NCBI GenBank assembly: GCA_023548195.1
Contig: JAJHZJ010000121.1
Span: 682,220-746,219, forward strand
Reading direction: 5' to 3'
Source of the DNA: Bettongia penicillata ogilbyi
Taxonomy: Eukaryota > Chordata > Mammalia > Diprotodontia > Potoroidae
Length of the DNA stretch: 64,000 bases
Below, piece after piece: positions 58,505-64,000 of the stretch. A program made the translations under genes and the position numbers. Positions within the stretch are counted from its first letter, which is position 1. Each line of letters opens with the position of its first letter. The notes beneath the pieces were generated by a model, which made no database searches, was not told the origin of the DNA, and saw nothing but the letters and a program-made list of their open reading frames with translations.

Positions 58505-58660
58505 GTGCCAGCTAGTTCTGGAGTTACAAAATCTACTACTACAAGTCACTTAACTTCTCTGTTCTCACTTTTCTCATAAGAAAAATAGAGGAATTTGGAT
58601 TAAATGGCTTCTTGAGAATGCTTCTAATGCTAGATTCTATGATGCTATGAGGGAAATGTG
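58505..58660 (+). mobile_element. Degraded SINE
   Basis: 'acaagtcacttaacttctct', 'ttggattaaatggcttcttg' and 'ctagattctatgatgctatg' follow the Ther/MIR-like order. Confidence 0.65.
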
Positions 58661-59666
58661 GAAACTCTGAATTAAGTTTAATGTGGACTGCTTTTATAAT
58701 GTCCATGAGTTCAAAGTAACAAAGTAGCATCATAGAAACTAGTATAGAGTCATAATGGCAAATCTCTTATGGCTAGTTTTGTTTTGGTCATGCTGGTCAT
58801 TTACTCATTTCTCTCCTCTCATCCCTTTTTCCTCTTTTCTTTCTTCCTCTTCCTATGCAAGCACCCTAGAGGCCATATCTCTGGCTGTTTCGGCATTTGA
58901 CATCTCTCTGTGGTATCTTTCACAGCTACAATTTCTCATTTATGAGGAATACAGTCAAAAAGGAAAGCCCCGGTGATATGTAACTTTTGTAGCCTCTCCC
59001 TTAATTTTCTTAATGTCTTCAGTGCTACATCTTGAAATGAAGTGGTTCATTACTTTTGGTATTGTAAATATCCCTGTTCCTTTCTTATTTGAACATTTTC
59101 TCTTTGAGATGTGTGTAGAGACCTTGATAGATCAGCTATTGTGTTCCTCATTGACTAGTGACAAAAAATGGAGTAGGGAAGGGAGGTTTACCAGGGAGAG
59201 ACAAGATGGTTTGAGTTCAGAGGCAGGGAATTACTGGGGAAATCACTCTAAGCAAGCAAAGATAAATGAAGGCAGAGTGCAGAAAGGCTAAATGCAATCA
59301 TCACTAGGGTTTTTGAGCCTGTGTACGAGGCAAGAAAGGATTCAAATTAATGGAAAAGGGATCCATGTGGGAGTGTTCACTGGCCTGTATGAAGTAACTG
59401 TTTACTCATAATTCTACAGTACACCATCTGTTCTTATATCTATGATGCCTACATGACTCTACTACTTGAAATACCCCCATAGCTATGTAGCAACTGGACT
59501 CAGACACCACCTTCCAGGGAAGTTATTGGGCCACTGAGCTCCAGGTTTATGTATATAATATTATTGATAAGTCACTAGCCCAATCAAAAGCAAGGCAGCT
59601 GAATTGTGGAAGCAGTAAGGCAATACATACTGCTAATACCCTTAGTGAGGGCTTCATTTTCTTCAC
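58661..59666. other. Unassigned sequence, about 1 kb
   Basis: Frames at 58755-58976 and 59013-59291 have no recognisable domain or splice context. Nothing else seen. Confidence 0.4.
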
Positions 59667-59837
59667 CAGGGGTTCTTAAACTGAGATCTACAGATCTGTA
59701 ATGAGTTCATGGACAGCTTAGGAGATAATTCTATGCTTTATATTTTATGCGTTTTCAACAGTATTCTGAGAAGGGATCCATAGGCTTCACCAAACTGACA
59801 AAGGGATCCTTGACACAAAATCAGTTAAGAATTCTTA
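59667..59837. mobile_element. hAT-like MITE, degraded
   Basis: The left end 'caggggttcttaaactgaga' and right end 'aatcagttaagaattctta' are inverted relatives of hAT termini. The interior 'aagggatccataggcttcac' and 'gggatccttgacacaaaatc' match a MITE family I remember. No clear 8-bp duplication remains. Confidence 0.65.
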
Positions 59838-60284
59838 CTCGATACTATTCTCTGGCAGCTTACATAGACATTTGGGATTTCTGCATTAGTGACTCTGAAC
59901 TAGACCTCTTTCTGTGGTTGCAAAGATAAATGAGGTTGATAGAAGGTAAAACATCTTAGTTGTAGAGGAGGCAGGCTCTTGGGAGTCTGGTGCTCCTAGG
60001 TAGAATCCCCTGTGTCTTTGTGTTTGTATTCTCCTGTACTGTATGAGTTCTTGGAGGAAACTAATGAGCCAGGCTGTGCCACAAACTTCCTAAGGTCTTG
60101 GGCAATGCTGACCTTTATGTCCAAAGCTATATCTTTGATGATGCTTATTCTCTCAAGTATGCCTTCGATCTGGCAGTTACAGGTTGTGAGGCCACAAGGG
60201 TACCACCATCATGATGATATCCATTCAACTCTTCCAAACCTCCATGCCCTTGTTAATCCTAGACAGCCTTGATGGAAGTTACAT
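59838..60284. other. Unassigned sequence containing a block shared with 63485-63597
   Basis: 59950-60062 aligns by eye with 63485-63597 ('acatcttagt', 'tgtgtttgtattctcctgta'). A 45-codon open stretch at about 60070-60210 looks protein-like but lacks a start or splice sites. Confidence 0.4.
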
Positions 60285-60385
60285 GTGGACTACATTAGCA
60301 CCTAACCCCTATAAGTCTATTGTGAAGATAAAATGAGTTAATGCACTTAAAATACCTTGTAAACCTTAAGGTATTAGCTCTTAGG
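60285..60385 (+). mobile_element. MIR 3' fragment
   Basis: 'gataaaatgagttaatgcac' and 'aaataccttgtaaaccttaa' resemble the 3' half of MIR. Confidence 0.5.
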
Positions 60386-60414
60386 GACTAGATAATTTTT
60401 TAGGTACTCTCACA

Positions 60415-60670
60415 TAATTGCACCAGAGTTTTGGACCTAGAGTCAGAAAGGCATGAGTTAAAACTTGGCCTCTGACACTCACTGTGTGAGTTTGGGTAAA
60501 TCACTGAACCTCTACCTGCCTCAGTTTCTTCAACTGTAAAATGGGGACCATAATAGTACCTATGTCCATGACTGCTATAAAGATCAAATGAACTGATATT
60601 TGCAAAGGATTTAGCACAGTACCTGGAACATAGTAGGTGCTATAAATGCAAGCCATTGTTATCATTGATA
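60415..60670 (+). mobile_element. MIR-type SINE, near full length
   Basis: 'ttggacctagagtcagaaag', 'gtgtgagtttgggtaaatca', 'ttcttcaactgtaaaatggg', 'cagtacctggaacatagtag' in order, with the L2-type tail. Confidence 0.9.
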
Positions 60671-61564
60671 TTACATCAGGTATATATGAGAAAAAGAAAT
60701 CCGTGCTTCTTTACATAAGTGAGTCCTACCATATAAGACTATTTTGGCACTTGGAAAAAGGTGGGTTTAATAGATGTTTCCAAGATATTCAGTTAAATAC
60801 TGAATTCTGGAACCTTTCAATAGAACACCCTCTCCCAACAAGCTGGCAGGCTTAATGGATGTGCTTATCCAGTTGAACGACTTCTTGGAGGTCTGAAAGA
60901 TTAAATCAGCTCAGGATCAAGATGGAGGTCAGAGAAGGAGCTCCAGAGGACCAAGAGAATTCTGAATCTATGCCTCTGGAGGCAGCTGTCATGAGTAGGC
61001 TTATTAGAGTTGGTGATATTCAGTGTGCCAGGGTCTGTGCTTTAGATGTAGAAGACCTGATCATCTGGCCCCTAAGTATGACTGGTTCCAGGATAGGCAC
61101 AGGAAAATGAAGCCCTTAACAAGATAGATGATGGCTGCTCCTAGATCAGGAGAATCCAGAGGCCTTGGGCTGATAGCAATCCATTTATGTCTTATTTTTG
61201 CTACAATGGTCATAGCTATCTGCCTCAATGATGCAAGTAGCACTCCCTGGGAGACCAGAGCAATGTGCTCCTACATCAGGCACAGGGATGTGGATACGAG
61301 ATGCTTGTTCATATTTCACCATGATAGGAGGAGCCTGATTACAATTTCATGTAGGGAACTGGTTCCAAACTTGCTAGTTCCCAAGGAAGGACAAAGCTGG
61401 CTGATATTCTCTCAGTTTTGACCAGCTTAGGTGAAAGGACATGGACCAGTGAACAAAAACTTTAAATGTAAGCTTCTACAAAGGGTGGACAAACCCTGGG
61501 AAGTAAAGAAGATAGAGGAAGCTGTAGATTGCCCTCTCTGGCAAACTCCCCAAATTATATAGTG
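60671..61564. other. Unassigned sequence, about 900 bp
   Basis: Contains a 97-codon frame at 61128-61421 with one hydrophobic stretch (LIAIHLCLIFATMVIAICL). No known domain is recognised, so it is not called as a gene. Confidence 0.4.
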
Positions 61565-62870
61565 AACAGATGAGTGGTCATTAATAATAGAATAGCAAGA
61601 ATTCTCTGCAAGGCAGAGCCAAGGCATAGAAACAGAGACTCTCCCCCAAAACTCCTCAAAAAACCTGTAAAAATGACTCTAAACAAATTCTAGAGCATCA
61701 GAAGCCACAAAAAGGACATATTGAAGCAAATTTCCAGCCCAAGACAATCTGAAAGATCGACAGGAAGGGTCTATTGTACCAGACTGGGAGTGGAACGCAG
61801 TTCAACAGTTCAACAATCAACAGTTGTGCTATTGGACAGAGCTGGAGCAGGCCTTAGAAAATTGAATCACTAGAGGCTGCTGTGGTTTCCAGACTTCTCA
61901 ACCCATAAATGCCAAAGACAGCTTTGAAGGTCAGTGGGAAAGGTTTCTCATCTGACTGAGAGTGGAACATGGTCTGGCTCCAGGCCCAGCCCTGCCCCAG
62001 CACTAGGGTGGTGACACTGCTAAAGCAGAGGCTGCTTCTGGAACTCTACACTTAACAAAGAGCTCAAAAGTCAAATAATTGACTGGGAAAATGAGCAAAT
62101 GGGGGGAAAAGAAACAGACTGTAGATTCTTACTTTCTCAGCAAAGAGGTATTTTCTTACATCATTAGTGATGAGGAGGATCAAAACATACAACCAGAAGA
62201 AGGCAACAAAGTCAAAGCTCCTGCTTCCAAAACCTCCAAGAAAAATAGGAATTTGTATCAGTCCATGGAAGAGCTCAAAAAGGATTTTGAAAATCAAGTA
62301 AGAGAAGTAGAGCAAAAACTAGGAAGAGAAAAGAGACTGATGCAGGAAAATCATAAAAATCAAGTCAACAGCTTGCTAAAGCAAAAAATACTGAGGAAAA
62401 TAACACCTTTAAAATTATACTAACCCAAATCGTAAAAGAAGTCCAAAAAGTCAATGAGGAGAAGAATTGCCTTAAAAAGCCGAATTCTAGAGTTCAAAGT
62501 TAAGGAGAAAATGTTAGAAGCAGCCAGAAAGAAACAATTCAAGTATTACATTGTGGAAATACAATCAGGATAATACAAGATGTAGCAGTTTTTGCACGAA
62601 GGGATTGGAGGGCTTGGAATATGATGTTGCAGAGGTCAAAGGAGATAGGATTAAAACCAGAATCACCTACCCAGCAAAACATACTTCAGAGGAAAAAAGT
62701 GGAACTTCAATGAAATAGAGGATAGAAGGTAGGGCAGATTGGGGAAAGGGTAATCAGAATACATGCTGTCCTGGGGATAGGGGAAGTGGGGAAGATGGGG
62801 AGAAAATCTGAAATTCAAAATTTTGTGGAAGTGAATTTGAAAACTGAAAATAAACTTATTTTTAAAAATT
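61565..62870 (+). mobile_element. Half-L1 (HAL1-like) element, near full length
   Basis: The 5' UTR-like segment (61565-62090) contains 'aaacagagactctcccccaa' and 'ccaaagacagctttgaaggt'. ORF1 remnants follow (62091 to about 62700). Then comes a short purine-rich 3' UTR and tail 'gaaaactgaaaataaactta', matching the tail of the nested element at 15180-15977. There is no ORF2, which defines the half-L1 class. Confidence 0.78.
62091..62423 (+). pseudogene. L1/HAL1 ORF1 remnant
   Basis: The start MSKWGEKKQ agrees with L1 ORF1 N-termini. The 110-codon frame includes a lysine-rich segment and a heptad-like coiled coil (MEELKKDFENQVREVEQKLG) typical of the ORF1p trimerisation region. It then shifts frame. 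C-terminal pieces appear beyond (LEAARKKQFKYY near 62520), interrupted by stops. ORF1p binds L1 RNA; this copy cannot make an intact protein. Confidence 0.75.
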
Positions 62871-62871
62871 T

Positions 62872-62942
62872 TTTTTAAAATTTAAAAACTTTTAAAATTT
62901 AAAAAAATTTAAATTTTAAAAATTAAATTTAAATAAAAAAGA
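62872..62942. repeat. AT-only low-complexity tail
   Basis: About 70 bases of T-runs and aaattt blocks with a single C, following the HAL1-like tail. Confidence 0.9.
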
Positions 62943-64000
62943 ATTCTCTGAAAGAAGGGGATAAAGAGAATGCTGGACCAAGATACACAGGAATGCACAA
63001 AAGAGGTCTTTAATTATGCCGAACATTTCAACAAGAAGATAGTCTGAGGACAGCTACTTATTATAGATAAATTGTCAAATATACAGCACCCCAATGGATG
63101 GAGGGAAGGTAATTCCACCTCTTGCAAGTGACCCCCGAGTCTCCTTGGAACCATGTAGTATATAGATTAGGTAGATTACCCCTTGTGTAGTATGTAGATG
63201 TGTAGTATGTAAGTAAGGCAGATTACACCTTCTCCCTCACATATAGCTTCCCCATGTAGGAAGACACTGTTATCACACTCAGGAATGTAGGACCTTAAGC
63301 TGTGAGGAAAAGAACACAGGACTTTTTGCCTATAGCCACGACAAAGGTTTTCAGTCTCTCTTTTACTCTGAGACCATGAGATAGAAGCAGCAATAATTAC
63401 AGCCTTTGGGCTGCAGGTGCTAAACTGCCTTTAGAGACTGCAGAGCTGATTCTATTGACAGAAGAGAGAACAAGAGAGCTAGGTGAGACATCTTAGTGTC
63501 AGAATAGAGCAGCCCTGGGAAGTCTACTATTTCCAGGTAGCTTTCTTTATATGTTTGTGTTCCTCTGTATTGTGTGTGCTTCTGGGGAAGCTGACTCATG
63601 CTGAAATTATGTTCAAAAATTAAACTCAGGACAAAATGTCCAGGTACATTATATATAAATTTATTTGCTCAGTAAACTGTTGTTATAAACAGCTCTCACA
63701 CCAGAAGACTGGGAAATTGCCAATGTGGCTTCCATCCATAGCAAAAACTCCAGAGAGATTTGTTGGAGCTAAAGTGAGTCTTGCTTTAAAGCTGAGCAGG
63801 CTGGTAGAATTTGTGACAGGCTGTTGAACACCTAAGCAAGCAAAGTCCATCAAGGGAAAGGCATTAAAGTTTCTGTGATGAGAAATGATGCTGGATTGAG
63901 CTAGAATTCTATGAGAGAATTTGGAGGACTGGGCTTCCTACCAGATGAGGATTGAATAGATGGACTTAGGTGTTTAGACTGGAGAAGAGAAGAATTTGAG
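62943..64000. other. Unassigned sequence to the window end
   Basis: Contains the second copy of the unnamed block (63485-63597) and a tandem-like 'tgtagtat' cluster at 63155-63215. No gene recognised. Confidence 0.4.

Noticed and set aside
60070..60210. Protein-like 45-codon stretch (KLPKVLGNADLYVQSYIFDD)
   Set aside because: Preceded by two stops, no start, no splice sites, and too short to separate from chance.

Overview
The window reads as mammalian, specifically marsupial-like, genomic DNA: AT-rich, CpG-poor, with no long open frames and a very high load of retroelements. The lineage call rests on the repeat mix. There are many MAR1-like CORE-SINEs, WSINE-like SINEs ending in poly-A, and a SINE whose 3' tail matches an RTE-like LINE in the same window. 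L1 copies have the 3' sequence I associate with marsupials, and there are many MIR and L2 remnants. Repeat family names are from memory and were not checked against a library.

No intact protein-coding gene could be established. The one confidently recognised gene-derived sequence is a decayed processed copy of RPL23A (46947-47467), inserted into the middle of a SINE. Two weaker coding hints are a pair of phase-compatible exon-like segments at 1121-1393 ending in a stop codon, and a short open segment at 33395-33541 ending at a consensus splice donor. The window is best described as intergenic or intronic DNA.

Layout. 1-8.2 kb: possible exons, a long minus-strand L2 (about 2.9-5.4 kb), a MIR, an L1 3' end, a (CT)n array, a full-length RTE-tailed SINE and an L2 end. 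8.2-14 kb: mostly unassigned, with old SINE and L2 fragments and the RTE-like LINE 3' end. 14-20.8 kb: one old minus-strand L1 carrying three later insertions. 21-24 kb: a probable solo LTR and unassigned sequence. 24-29.6 kb: interrupted L2, a purine tract flanked by two copies of an unnamed repeat, and an L1 inserted in a SINE with a 16-bp target duplication. 30-40 kb: WSINEs, a hAT-type MITE with a perfect 8-bp duplication, L2 copies and a (TG)n array. 40-49 kb: minus-strand MAR1-like SINEs and an ancient CR1/L3-like LINE broken up by SINE, L1 and RPL23A-bearing insertions. 49-64 kb: L2, two plus-strand L1 pieces, MIRs, a second hAT-like MITE and a half-L1 with readable ORF1 remnants.

The elements form three apparent LINE-SINE partnerships: L2 with MIR, the RTE-like LINE with the RTE-tailed SINE, and a Bov-B-type tail on the MAR1-like SINEs. 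L1 is the likely agent for the WSINEs and the RPL23A retrocopy. I found no CRISPR array, RNA gene, bacterial feature or new multi-gene system.
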